64,000 bases of DNA, from positions 744,001 through 808,000 of the forward strand of contig NZ_CP019704.1 in assembly GCF_002005425.1 (NCBI RefSeq), written 5' to 3'. This stretch comes from Polaribacter sp. BM10 (lineage in GTDB: Bacteria > Bacteroidota > Bacteroidia > Flavobacteriales > Flavobacteriaceae). The notes beneath the pieces are model-generated. The model made no database searches and had not been told where the DNA came from. It saw only the letters and a program-made list of their open reading frames with translations. The position numbers and the translations under genes are program-made. Within the stretch, counting starts at the first letter, position 1; each line of letters begins with the position of its first letter. Below, one piece after another: positions 8,301-16,231 of this stretch.

Positions 8301-9404
8301 ATGAAACAATTTCAAATTATACTACTTCTTTTTTTCAGCATCAGTGCTTTTGGACAAAAAGTGACATATAATCACGTTGTTGATGCAACAAATGTGGAAA
8401 CCAAACAAATGATGAGACTTTTTGAAAACTACTTGGCTTCGAGTCCCCAAAATAAAGCAAAGAATTTATTTTGGAATATTGAAGAACAAAAGAAACATAA
8501 AAACTATGACTTCTTAGAAAACGAGTTTCAACCTTCACTTTATATGGGGTTTCCAGTGCACGTTTTGAGTATAAAATTCAGAAATAATATCTGTCAACTT
8601 AAAGCCCAGTTTTCATATTGCAAAGAAGATGGTAGCCCTTACGTTTTGGCAATTGCCAACTATTTCGCCAAAAAGGAAAACGGAGAGTTTAAATTATTCA
8701 ATGCTTTGACTGTAAATAAAGAAGATTGGAATTGCACAACCGTTGGACTTGTGGACTTTTACTATCCAACATACCATAAGTTTGATTACCAAAAAGCTCA
8801 AAAACTTAATGATTTTATACAAGAGATTTGTAAAAATTTTGGTGTCAAGCCAAAACCATTTGAATATTTTCTTGCTGATGACTATGATGAAATCCAAAAA
8901 TTAAAAGGACTTGATTATTACATCGGAATGGGCGGACAGTCAAACCCAAGTGGCAAAGCAACTGACGACAAAGTTTATTGTGGAGGTTTGGGAGAATACT
9001 ATCCGCACGAAGTCTTCCACGTTCAAATAGATAAACATTTTCCAAACAAGCATTTTTGGGTTTCCGAAGGAGTAGCCACACTATTTGGAGGGAGTCGTGG
9101 AAAAAGCTTAAAGTGGCATATAAAACGAACAAATATCTATTTACAGAAACATCCTAAAATAGACTTAAACAATATGCTCAAACTAACAAATTTGGATGGA
9201 GAAACTTCTTATCATTATGTTTTTGGGGGGCTAATCGCCAAGAAAATATTGGATAAAGGTGGTTGGAGTCTGCTTAAAGAGTTTATGTCGAGTGGTAAAA
9301 CTGATGAAGACTATTACAATGCGGTTGAAAAATACCTAGGAATTAATAAATCTAAATTGAACGACTATATTAGAGAACAATTACAAATTGAATCTAAAAA
9401 TTAA
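8301..9404 (+). CDS. Exported gluzincin-type metallopeptidase
   Basis: 367 residues. I start at the second ATG (8301), because it begins the signal peptide MKQFQIILLLFFSISAFGQ, whereas the ATG at 8286 lies in the recombination-site core. Zinc motif HEVFH is at residues 236-240, and the third ligand is probably Glu256 in FWVSEGVATLFGG. The order HExxH...W-x-x-EG-x-A is that of peptidase-MA-like and M1-like gluzincins. The rest (ending DYIREQL) is helical. Substrate unknown; it acts in the periplasm or outside the cell. It is the only gene between the site at 8159 and the remnant at 9405. Confidence 0.7.
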   Translation: MKQFQIILLLFFSISAFGQKVTYNHVVDATNVETKQMMRLFENYLASSPQNKAKNLFWNIEEQKKHKNYDFLENEFQPSLYMGFPVHVLSIKFRNNICQLKAQFSYCKEDGSPYVLAIANYFAKKENGEFKLFNALTVNKEDWNCTTVGLVDFYYPTYHKFDYQKAQKLNDFIQEICKNFGVKPKPFEYFLADDYDEIQKLKGLDYYIGMGGQSNPSGKATDDKVYCGGLGEYYPHEVFHVQIDKHFPNKHFWVSEGVATLFGGSRGKSLKWHIKRTNIYLQKHPKIDLNNMLKLTNLDGETSYHYVFGGLIAKKILDKGGWSLLKEFMSSGKTDEDYYNAVEKYLGINKSKLNDYIREQLQIESKN

Positions 9405-9414
9405 GGTTGGCAAC
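9405..9414 (+). repeat. Remnant R'' of a decayed cassette site
   Basis: GGTTGGCAAC directly after the stop of the metallopeptidase. It is complementary to TGCCAACC at 8287, so it marks the end of that cassette. The rest of the site (hairpin and R') is missing: only 50 A-rich bases separate it from the next gene. Deletion or decay has fused two cassettes. Confidence 0.55.
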
Positions 9415-9465
9415 AAGTAAAAAAAACAATAGAACTTTCAACAAAGTTTAGTAATAAAAAAATAA

Positions 9466-10677
9466 TTGAAACAATTAAAGAATAAAACTGAACGAATACA
9501 CTCTTTGGATTCTTTGCGTGCGATAATGATGCTTTTGGGATTGGTTTTGCACTCAGCGTTAACCTACAACGTTACAAATCACGGAAATTCTTGGGGAATA
9601 AAAGACCCTGAATCAAATTATATTTTGACTGACTTTCTTGTTCTTTTAATACACTCATTTAGAATGCCAATTTTTTTTCTTGTTGCTGGTTTTTTTGGAT
9701 CTATGTTGTTCTATGAAAGAGGAATTGTTCAAATGCTAAAAAATAGAATATCTAGAATAGTATTTCCGTTTATTGTTTTTTTATTTATACTATCACCAAT
9801 AATCTATTTCACATTTAGTTATACCAATGCCATTTTTGAAAATCAAGAAAATCCATTAGCAACTACATCTCAATTATTTTCAAATATCATAGTTTTTCTA
9901 CCAAAAACAACTGCACACTTGTGGTTTTTATATTATTTGATTCATATAACATTAATTTCTGTTTTACTTGGTTTGTTGCTCACAAAATCAAAACAAATGA
10001 ATAATAAAGTAACTAAAAGCTTTAATTGGCTAATTAAGAGACCTGTAATACGTGTATTGTTTTTTTCTAGTATTACATTTTTTATGTTGACCTTTTTAGA
10101 AACTTCGATGGTAAATGCTTCGGTTTCTTTTATACCAGATGTAAATACATTTGTGTTTTATTTTTTCTTTTACATCATTGGTTGGATACTTTTTAAATCA
10201 AAAAATCTCTTGTATAATTTTAAGAAGTATGATTGGCAATGTACATTTTTAGCAATTTTTCTTATAATTATGCAAGGTTTGCTAATTCAGTATTCTGGAA
10301 TGGATTTAAACCCTAATTCAAATTCTGGAATATTAATTTTATTTAATTCTGTTATAGTTTGGTTGTTCATTTTTGGAATAACGGGACTATTTATTCGATA
10401 TAGCAGTAAATACTCGAAAAGAATGCGTTACATTTCTGATTCTTCTTATTGGGTTTATTTAATTCATTTACCATTAACAGCAATCATTCCAGCATTTATT
10501 TGGGAATTTCCACTTCCAACTTTAGTTAAATTTACAATGGTACTTTTCTTAACCACTTTAATTTGTTTTGTGACATATCATTATTTAGTGAGAAATACTT
10601 TTATTGGAAAATTTTTGAATGGAAAAAAATATCCTAAAAAAGATAAAGGAAAATCCAGTTGCCAAAAGCGTATATAA
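9466..10677 (+). CDS. Acyltransferase family 3 membrane protein
   Basis: 403 residues from a TTG start. It has ten or so membrane spans and the typical Acyl_transf_3 N-terminus RIHSLDSLRAIMMLLGLVLHSA, with the probable catalytic His at residue 29. This family moves acyl groups onto extracytoplasmic sugars; closest in layout are OpgC/MdoC-like proteins. The substrate cannot be told. The last codons (SCQKRI-stop) are read from inside the cassette site at 10657, so the C-terminus was set by the site. There is no clean cassette boundary upstream (see remnant at 9405). Confidence 0.8.
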   Translation: MKQLKNKTERIHSLDSLRAIMMLLGLVLHSALTYNVTNHGNSWGIKDPESNYILTDFLVLLIHSFRMPIFFLVAGFFGSMLFYERGIVQMLKNRISRIVFPFIVFLFILSPIIYFTFSYTNAIFENQENPLATTSQLFSNIIVFLPKTTAHLWFLYYLIHITLISVLLGLLLTKSKQMNNKVTKSFNWLIKRPVIRVLFFSSITFFMLTFLETSMVNASVSFIPDVNTFVFYFFFYIIGWILFKSKNLLYNFKKYDWQCTFLAIFLIIMQGLLIQYSGMDLNPNSNSGILILFNSVIVWLFIFGITGLFIRYSSKYSKRMRYISDSSYWVYLIHLPLTAIIPAFIWEFPLPTLVKFTMVLFLTTLICFVTYHYLVRNTFIGKFLNGKKYPKKDKGKSSCQKRI

Positions 10678-10794
10678 TTTATTTTTGGCTACTTGCATAC
10701 TTACAAAAGTTTTCACGGACTTTCTATTTGTGATTTATTTGCTAAATTAGTTGCTAAACCATGCAACTACTCATAGCCGAGACCGTTGTAGCTA
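10657..10794 (+). repeat. attC-like cassette site 3
   Basis: Opens with AGTTGCCAAAAGCGTATATAA (one base from the usual AAC) and closes with GTTGTAGCTA (10785-10794), the start of the next cassette. Conserved inner blocks are CTACTTGCATACTTAC, TTTGCTAAATTAGTTGCTAAACC and TCATAGCCGAGACC. The apical hairpin is the weaker AAAGT/ACTTT form. It overlaps the 3' end of the acyltransferase gene. Confidence 0.65.
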
Positions 10795-10804
10795 ATTATA
10801 CGAA

Positions 10805-11701
10805 ATGCATCAAAAATTAACCTTAACATTAATATTATTTATGTTTTCATTCTTTTCTAAAGGACAATCTGATTTGGAAGCCAAATTTTCAGAAGCTAAC
10901 TCTGATATGAACTTAAGAAATATGTATCAAAGAATAGTTTGGAATATGCAACCGACAAATCAATACTTGTTTGACCAAACTAAAGGGGAAGTTAAATATA
11001 CTGTTGAGGAAAATGGTTTTGAAGTAATTGCAAAACCTAAAATTTTAGGAACATACAATCTTGATGACAAAACATTTTTATGGGCGGATAAAAATCCCTC
11101 TATCAATAAAAATCTAAATGACAAAGTAGATTCGTTTAGAAAAACACTACCAAAAAAATATCAAAAGGATAAATTCAAATCTTCAACTGAATTCAACAAA
11201 AATTTGTTATCCCTTTTCAGCTATCTATTGAATTCAAATGGTTTTGATTCGCAACGACAAGACAATGCTATTATATATTATTCTCTTTTAGAAATTAAAA
11301 TATTCAAAGACGGAAATGAAATTTCAGTAATTGAACCAAGAAATCATACAATTCTAATCCAAGAAGAACAAAGTATCGAACTGATAAAGAGATTCCACAA
11401 AGAAAAACTTGAAATAAACAAAGAGTATAATGATGAAAGGATTAGTTCAGAACAAGCTTTTGAAAAAATTAAATCTGTCCATTTAAAATATTGGCTAAAC
11501 GAAGATTCGTACTTTTTCCCAGCTTTATCTTGGCCTTGTGATTTTGATGAAAAGTCAATTCTCGAGTGGAAAGAATTTAAAACCGATGATAATAGATATT
11601 TTGTAATGTACACGACTGATTTAGGATGGGCTAAAGAATCTTATGCTTATGAAATTGATACAGATGCAAATGGAGATAAAAAAATAATAAACGAATATTA
11701 A
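10805..11701 (+). CDS. Exported protein, unknown
   Basis: 298 residues with a signal peptide (MHQKLTLTLILFMFSFFSKGQ). The mature domain has no motif I recognise; the C-terminal part (residues 225-298) is Trp/Asp/Lys-rich. It is the sole gene of its cassette. The cassette start GTTGTAGCTA and end TAGCTACAAC are perfect complements over ten bases, and the ATG lies 20 bases after the boundary. Confidence 0.65.
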   Translation: MHQKLTLTLILFMFSFFSKGQSDLEAKFSEANSDMNLRNMYQRIVWNMQPTNQYLFDQTKGEVKYTVEENGFEVIAKPKILGTYNLDDKTFLWADKNPSINKNLNDKVDSFRKTLPKKYQKDKFKSSTEFNKNLLSLFSYLLNSNGFDSQRQDNAIIYYSLLEIKIFKDGNEISVIEPRNHTILIQEEQSIELIKRFHKEKLEINKEYNDERISSEQAFEKIKSVHLKYWLNEDSYFFPALSWPCDFDEKSILEWKEFKTDDNRYFVMYTTDLGWAKESYAYEIDTDANGDKKIINEY

Positions 11702-11708
11702 AAATAAC

Positions 11709-11844
11709 TAGCTACAACAATGGCTATAAGTAATTGCTTGTTCTCGCCTATTTCTAAAAATCCTCGCGGATTTTCAGGTTGGTGTGTACTTGCAAAGTTA
11801 AATTCTAAACCAACGCTACAAAGCTTATACAAACCCCTTGTAAG
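11709..11844 (+). repeat. attC-like cassette site 4
   Basis: R'' TAGCTACAAC (11709-11718) is complementary to GTTGTAGCTA at 10785. The hairpin is GAAAATCC/AAATCCTCGCGGATTTTC type. The closing core is CTTGTAAG (11837), with G to C at the first base of GTT. Confidence 0.65.
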
Positions 11845-12047
11845 TAATTGCCTACGGCACTCAAAAACCGTGTTTTTTAAACACTCCATTGCTGCTAATT
11901 ACTTTCAACAGCCCATATTCAATGCGCTTAAGGTTATACATTGATTTAATAATAGTTTTTTATGTATACCATATACAAAACTACTATCAACTAAATGTAT
12001 AGTGCATGAGACGCGCCTCACTACACGATACACATGGGCTGTTCTCC
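11837..12047 (+). repeat. Empty mini-cassette and its large hairpin site
   Basis: After CTTGTAAGTAATT (11837-11849) only about 50 bases follow before AATTACTTTCAAC (11897-11909), which matches the complement of that start at 11 of 13 positions. So this is a cassette with no room for a gene. Its own site is a different type: AACAGCCCAT (11907-11916) pairs with ATGGGCTGTT (12034-12043). Inside, ATACATT...AATAATAGTTTT pairs with AAAACTACTATC...AATGTAT, giving a long imperfect hairpin. Confidence 0.55.
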
Positions 12048-12331
12048 CCTATCTACAATTATCTTCACATACAAACAGGTAACTTTTCATATGCATAAAT
12101 ATTATTGCTACCAATTACAAAGAAGAACTTAACAGCAATCGAAGTTTAATAAACTATGAGTATAAAAATAACTTTCTTAAGACTACAGCATTTTATAGTA
12201 GATAATATTGCCAAAGTAGATTGCTGTTTCTATTTGATAACTATCTGATATGCAGTTTAAGCAATAAAAAAGTGCTGTTATAGAAGTAAATAAAATCTAA
12301 ATGCAATATATTTGATGTTATATAACGAGTT
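12041..12331 (+). repeat. Promoter-bearing repeat block, copy 1
   Basis: Noncoding block of about 290 bp, first of six copies. It starts GTTCTCCCCTA next to a site and carries the shared segments ACATACAAACAGGTAACTTTT, AAGTGCTGTTAT and AAATAAAATCTAAATGCAA. It ends with TATATTTG (12307-12314, a perfect TAnnTTTG -7 box), GATGTTATATAACGA and the GTT of the next cassette. Transcription would begin about at the cassette boundary and read the two genes at 12476-13529. Confidence 0.6.
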
Positions 12332-12475
12332 GTACGCAAGCTGAAAAACAAGCTCTGGTTTATTAATTCTTTTCACATTGAACATGGATGACGTAATAAT
12401 GTCATAAACATGACGACATCAATGTCCACGCTCCTGTTTTACATTTGTTTCAAACATTCAATCATAGTTATACTA

Positions 12476-12961
12476 ATGGAAACAGAATTAAACATCAAAC
12501 AAAAATCAACAGTTCATCGTGCTCTTGAACTCGCGAAAACTCCAATAATAATTGCGCTAATTTTAACACCAATTCGCTTTTCACTTGAACTTTTAGGATT
12601 ACCTGATAATGCAATTTTCATTATTGGATTACTTTGGCTGACATTGGGTTTTGCAATTTATTGGGGAATAAAGTTATATAATGAAAAACACGCCTGTCTT
12701 TTACTATTTTTAAGTTTGCTAATTTATTCGCCTATTTCAAGGTTTCCTGTAGCTTTACTTTGGTGGATTGACACTAACTGGGAAATAGGTACTCATTATG
12801 GATTATATTTTAATAATTTTGGACAAGCTCTATTAAATCATGTAGGTTATGGATCTCTGGTACAAATTATACCTGGGTTTTTATTAGGCTCAATAACACT
12901 TGCAATTATGAGAACCAGAAAAGGTGCAATACGAAAAACTAATACTATAGAAAATGAATAA
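12476..12961 (+). CDS. Small polytopic membrane protein, partner of HTH gene
   Basis: 161 residues from the ATG at 12476 (METELNIKQKS). The frame is open upstream to an ATG at 12410, but that part looks like leader (a run of short hydrophobic codons), so the later start is preferred. Four membrane spans are predicted. No family recognised. It overlaps the following HTH gene by 8 bases, so the two form a coupled pair within one cassette (GTTGTACGC at 12329, GCGTACAAC at 13536). Confidence 0.6.
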   Translation: METELNIKQKSTVHRALELAKTPIIIALILTPIRFSLELLGLPDNAIFIIGLLWLTLGFAIYWGIKLYNEKHACLLLFLSLLIYSPISRFPVALLWWIDTNWEIGTHYGLYFNNFGQALLNHVGYGSLVQIIPGFLLGSITLAIMRTRKGAIRKTNTIENE

Positions 12962-13529
12962 GAATCTCTTAGGACTAAGAATAAAAGAATTAAGAAAACA
13001 AAAAGGCATGTCTCAAGAATTTCTAGCTGAAGAATCAGGATTGAGTTTAAGGACTGTTCAACGAATAGAAAATGGAGAAACAAATCCAACTGGTGAATCA
13101 CTCAAGCGATTATCAAATGCATTAAATGTAAATCCAGATGAATTAATTGATTGGTCCATAAAAGAAGACAAAAAATATTTGACATTTCTAAATCTCTCTG
13201 CTCTAACTTTTCTGTTCTTCCCTCTACTTGGAATTTTAATACCATTCATATTATGGACATCAAGAAAAGGGAAAATTAAAAACATCAATAAATTAGGAAA
13301 AGATCTAATCAATTTTGAGATTACTTGGACTTTACTTTTGTTTTTTATTCCTTTTTTATGGTTTCTCTTTTCAAAAATTGGAATATTAGAAAGTTTTACT
13401 CTAAGCAGAATTTTCATAATTATTGGAGTTATGTACTTTATCAATTTAATTTTCATATTACTAAATACATTAAGAATTAGTAATGGAAATAATATAATTT
13501 ACAATCCCAAATTTAAATTTTTAAGATAA
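12954..13529 (+). CDS. XRE-family HTH protein fused to DUF4870-like membrane domain
   Basis: 191 residues. Residues 7-61 form a Cro/C1-type helix-turn-helix (LGLRIKELRKQKGMSQEFLAEESGLSLRTVQRIENG). It is followed by a hydrophobic half with about three spans, including GKDLINFEITWTLLLFF, the signature I know from DUF4870 proteins. So it is a membrane-tethered DNA-binding protein, found often in Bacteroidota. It is translated with the upstream membrane gene and probably senses a membrane or small-molecule state with it (inference). The nearest promoter is the TATATTTG block ending at 12331. Confidence 0.75.
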   Translation: MNKNLLGLRIKELRKQKGMSQEFLAEESGLSLRTVQRIENGETNPTGESLKRLSNALNVNPDELIDWSIKEDKKYLTFLNLSALTFLFFPLLGILIPFILWTSRKGKIKNINKLGKDLINFEITWTLLLFFIPFLWFLFSKIGILESFTLSRIFIIIGVMYFINLIFILLNTLRISNGNNIIYNPKFKFLR

Positions 13530-13535
13530 AAGCCA

Positions 13536-13670
13536 GCGTACAACAATGTGTATAATTCATTGCTAGTTATAGCTTACTTACAAAAGTTTTCACGGACTTT
13601 CTATTTGTGATTTATTTGCTAAATTAGTTGCTAAACCACGCAACTACTCATAGCCGAGACCGTTGTGTGT
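13536..13670 (+). repeat. attC-like cassette site 5
   Basis: R'' GCGTACAAC (13536-13544) is the exact complement of GTTGTACGC at 12329. The closing core is GTTGTGTGT (13662-13670). Internal sequence is nearly identical to the site at 10657 (AAAGTTTTCACGGACTTT hairpin, CTAAATTAGTTGCTAAACCACGCAAC, CATAGCCGAGACC). Confidence 0.7.
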
Positions 13671-13721
13671 AATTTAACGCAACTAAATGGGAATTTGAGC
13701 ATCTAATTAAAAAATATAATT

Positions 13722-14030
13722 ATGAAAAAACTGATTTATATTCTGGTAATAATTTTTGGAATATTCTCTTGTAGTTCAGACGATGAAATTGAAAATAATA
13801 GATATGAATTTATAACTGAATATTCAACTACTGTAACCGTTGGTGGTGTAGTTGGAATATCTGAACGAACTTTTAAAATCGGAGAAAATTATACAGGAAC
13901 TGAGCAAGGTAATGGATTGATAAAAATTAGAATTGCTGAACATTCAGAATTAAATGATGATTGCCCTAATAGTTGGTGTTATCAAGAATTATTGGACGTT
14001 CCGAGTGAATTTCTGAAATTAGTGGAATAA
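13722..14030 (+). CDS. Small lipoprotein, unknown
   Basis: 102 residues. Lipoprotein signal MKKLIYILVIIFGIFSC with Ser-Ser-Asp-Asp after the Cys; acidic residues there often keep the protein at the periplasmic face or surface in Bacteroidota. Two further Cys pairs (CPNSWC) near the end could form a disulfide. Single-gene cassette with perfect ends GTTGTGTGT/ACACACAAC. Confidence 0.7.
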   Translation: MKKLIYILVIIFGIFSCSSDDEIENNRYEFITEYSTTVTVGGVVGISERTFKIGENYTGTEQGNGLIKIRIAEHSELNDDCPNSWCYQELLDVPSEFLKLVE

Positions 14031-14061
14031 ACTAATTAACCTGAATAAAATAATAAAAACT

Positions 14062-14200
14062 ACACACAACACCGTACAAAATTAATTGCTTACTTTTTGC
14101 TTACTTCTGAAAATCCTCGCGGATTTTCTATTCGGTTTTTATTTGCTAAATTAGGTGCTTAAACCACGCAACAAACGATATATAAATACGTTAGCAAAAA
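14062..14200 (+). repeat. attC-like cassette site 6
   Basis: R'' ACACACAAC (14062-14070) complements GTTGTGTGT at 13662. The hairpin is GAAAATCC TCGC GGATTTTC. The closing core is GTTAGCAAAAA (14190-14200). Confidence 0.7.
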
Positions 14201-14210
14201 TTAGAAGAAA

Positions 14211-16007
14211 ATGAAGAAAACAATATTAATTTATCTTTCCATTTTATGTAGCTTTTTCTTAAATGCACAGACTACTTATTATGTAGATCAAATTAATGGA
14301 AATAATGCTAATAATGGAATTACGACTTCAACTGCTTTTAAATCCATAAATCATGCTACAAGTGTAGTTTTACCGGGTGATACTATTTTAATCATCGGAG
14401 TTTACACAAATAGTAGTTATAATTCTTCATTTAGTTTTACAAACAATCACGATCCTCACTTATGGCATAAAGAGAATTCAATACGAATAAATAATTTAAA
14501 TGGTACGGCTACAGGCTACATAACAATTAAAGCCTTTGATAATAATACTATTTTAAAAGGTGATGGAGACAATATCTTAAGAATTACCAACAGTTCTTAT
14601 CTTCGAATTGAAGATTTTAATATTGAAGGAGAAGTACCCAATATTCCTTTATCAACAGCAAATGCTTTACAGTTTGTTTATATAGATGTAGATAATACGA
14701 TAGACCCTAACGACCCTACAGCTTCAGAAATTCTATACCGAGATCAAGATTGTATAAGCAATTGTACGGCTGGAGCTGTTGTTAATGGAGAAATATATAC
14801 TGATATTTCAAATATGAATGTAAGCAGACCGAGTTATATAGATACGAGAGGAGTATTTTTAAGCAACGTTCATCATATAGATATTCTGAACAATACAATC
14901 CACGATACACCAGGTACTGGGTTAAGAGTAGCTGATTGTGAGGACATAAATATTATTGGAAATGAAATTTACGCTTGTTCCAGAAAATCATATTCTGGCA
15001 CTCACGCCTTAGTAGTAACAAAAGCCACAAGTACAAGAACAACTGATGACTATAGAATCAAAATACAGCGAAATAAAATACATCATAACTACAATGAACA
15101 ATATTCTTGGGCACCTACTAAAACAGTTATAACACCGCATATTGACGAAGGTAAGGGAATTTCACTTCAAAGAAACCAAACGACTTATAATACTGATGGT
15201 TCAATAAACATAAATTGGGAAAACGGGAGAATATTAGTTGAGAATAACATTTGCTATTTTAACGGTTTTAGTGGTGTGCATAGTAACGATGGAAACAGAA
15301 TTGATTTTATAAATAATACTTCTTACTTTAACTCATTTACAAAATCAATAACAGAGGGTGTAACATCTTCCAATGGCGGAAATATTGGTATAAGCGCCCA
15401 AGGTGGCTCTGATATTAAAATCATCAATAATATTTCTATTATAGATAAAGGATTGAGTAAGTCAGCTATATCTTCAAACTTATCTTCATCAGATGGCTTA
15501 GTAGTTGAGAATAATATTATTTATGGTACAGATTTAAACGGAAATACTGGAACTATAAATGAAGATGCAAATATTGTAGCGGTGCAGGTAAATACACAAA
15601 AAACAGATCCGCTTTTCGTTGACCCTATAAACTTCGATTTTAATTTACAATCGACTTCTCCAGCAATTAATAATGCAAATCTATCTGTAGCTCCACTAGC
15701 CGATTTTTTTGAAGTAAAAAGAGATGGTTCACCTGATATTGGTAGTGTAGAATATATTGACTCTACACTAAGTTTATCAGAACATAATCTCTCAGGTTTT
15801 TCAATGTATCCTAATCCTGTACATAATATAATTTACATTCAAGGAAACACCTTTGAACAATCGGATGTAAAAATAACTAACTTGTTAGGTCAAGAATTCC
15901 AAAATTTTAGTGTGATAGGGAACAACTCTATTGATTTATCAGATTTATCAAGTGGATTGTATATTATAAAAATAAAAACTTTTGCTAACAGGGTATATAA
16001 AAAATAG
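14211..16007 (+). CDS. Secreted parallel beta-helix protein with T9SS sorting domain
   Basis: 598 residues. Signal peptide to about FLNAQ. Then a right-handed beta-helix (about residues 20-510) of the polysaccharide-lyase-like type: YYVDQINGNNANNGIT start and repeated N-N-x-I strands (IDILNNTIHD, INIIGNEIYA, IKIINNISII). The C-terminal type-A T9SS domain (about 525-598) starts SMYPNPVHN and contains ITNLLGQE and SSGLYIIKIK. It should be exported by the type IX system and may bind or cut a polysaccharide; no catalytic residues can be assigned. The last nine or so codons and the stop come from the cassette site at 15980, which replaces the usual T9SS ending. Confidence 0.8.
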   Translation: MKKTILIYLSILCSFFLNAQTTYYVDQINGNNANNGITTSTAFKSINHATSVVLPGDTILIIGVYTNSSYNSSFSFTNNHDPHLWHKENSIRINNLNGTATGYITIKAFDNNTILKGDGDNILRITNSSYLRIEDFNIEGEVPNIPLSTANALQFVYIDVDNTIDPNDPTASEILYRDQDCISNCTAGAVVNGEIYTDISNMNVSRPSYIDTRGVFLSNVHHIDILNNTIHDTPGTGLRVADCEDINIIGNEIYACSRKSYSGTHALVVTKATSTRTTDDYRIKIQRNKIHHNYNEQYSWAPTKTVITPHIDEGKGISLQRNQTTYNTDGSININWENGRILVENNICYFNGFSGVHSNDGNRIDFINNTSYFNSFTKSITEGVTSSNGGNIGISAQGGSDIKIINNISIIDKGLSKSAISSNLSSSDGLVVENNIIYGTDLNGNTGTINEDANIVAVQVNTQKTDPLFVDPINFDFNLQSTSPAINNANLSVAPLADFFEVKRDGSPDIGSVEYIDSTLSLSEHNLSGFSMYPNPVHNIIYIQGNTFEQSDVKITNLLGQEFQNFSVIGNNSIDLSDLSSGLYIIKIKTFANRVYKK

Positions 16008-16113
16008 CGGTTTTAGTACTTAAACAGAAGGTAGATAATAAAATAAAATCAGTTATAAATCGAAAAATATTGTACGAAAACCCACTATTTTTTATATACT
16101 AACCCGTTATCTG
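15980..16113 (+). repeat. attC-like cassette site 7
   Basis: R'' TTTTGCTAAC (15980-15989) complements GTTAGCAAAA at 14190 over ten bases. The closing core is GTTATCTG (16106-16113). The stem is TATATAAAAAATAGCGG against CCCACTATTTTTTATATA. It is the same subtype as the sites at 5881 and 31593. It overlaps the end of the preceding CDS. Confidence 0.7.
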
Positions 16114-16200
16114 CAAGCTGAAAAACAACCTTGACACCAAATTTACAATTCACATTAAACCTAGGTAACCAATGTTACAGTATACCATAAAGTTTATTTC

Positions 16201-16208
16201 TAAATTTG
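16201..16208 (+). promoter_or_regulatory. Candidate -7 box for T9SS cassette gene
   Basis: TAAATTTG, a perfect match to the Bacteroidota TAnnTTTG box, 23 bases before the ATG at 16232. A -33 TTG at the right distance is not clear. It suggests that this cassette brings its own promoter. Confidence 0.4.
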
Positions 16209-16231
16209 AAATCTAACTTATATTCTATAAA

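Noticed and set aside
11698..11944. Open frames on both strands in the 11.7-11.9 kb gap
   Set aside because: They run through a recombination site and the mini-cassette. The same site blocks elsewhere are noncoding, so these frames are chance.
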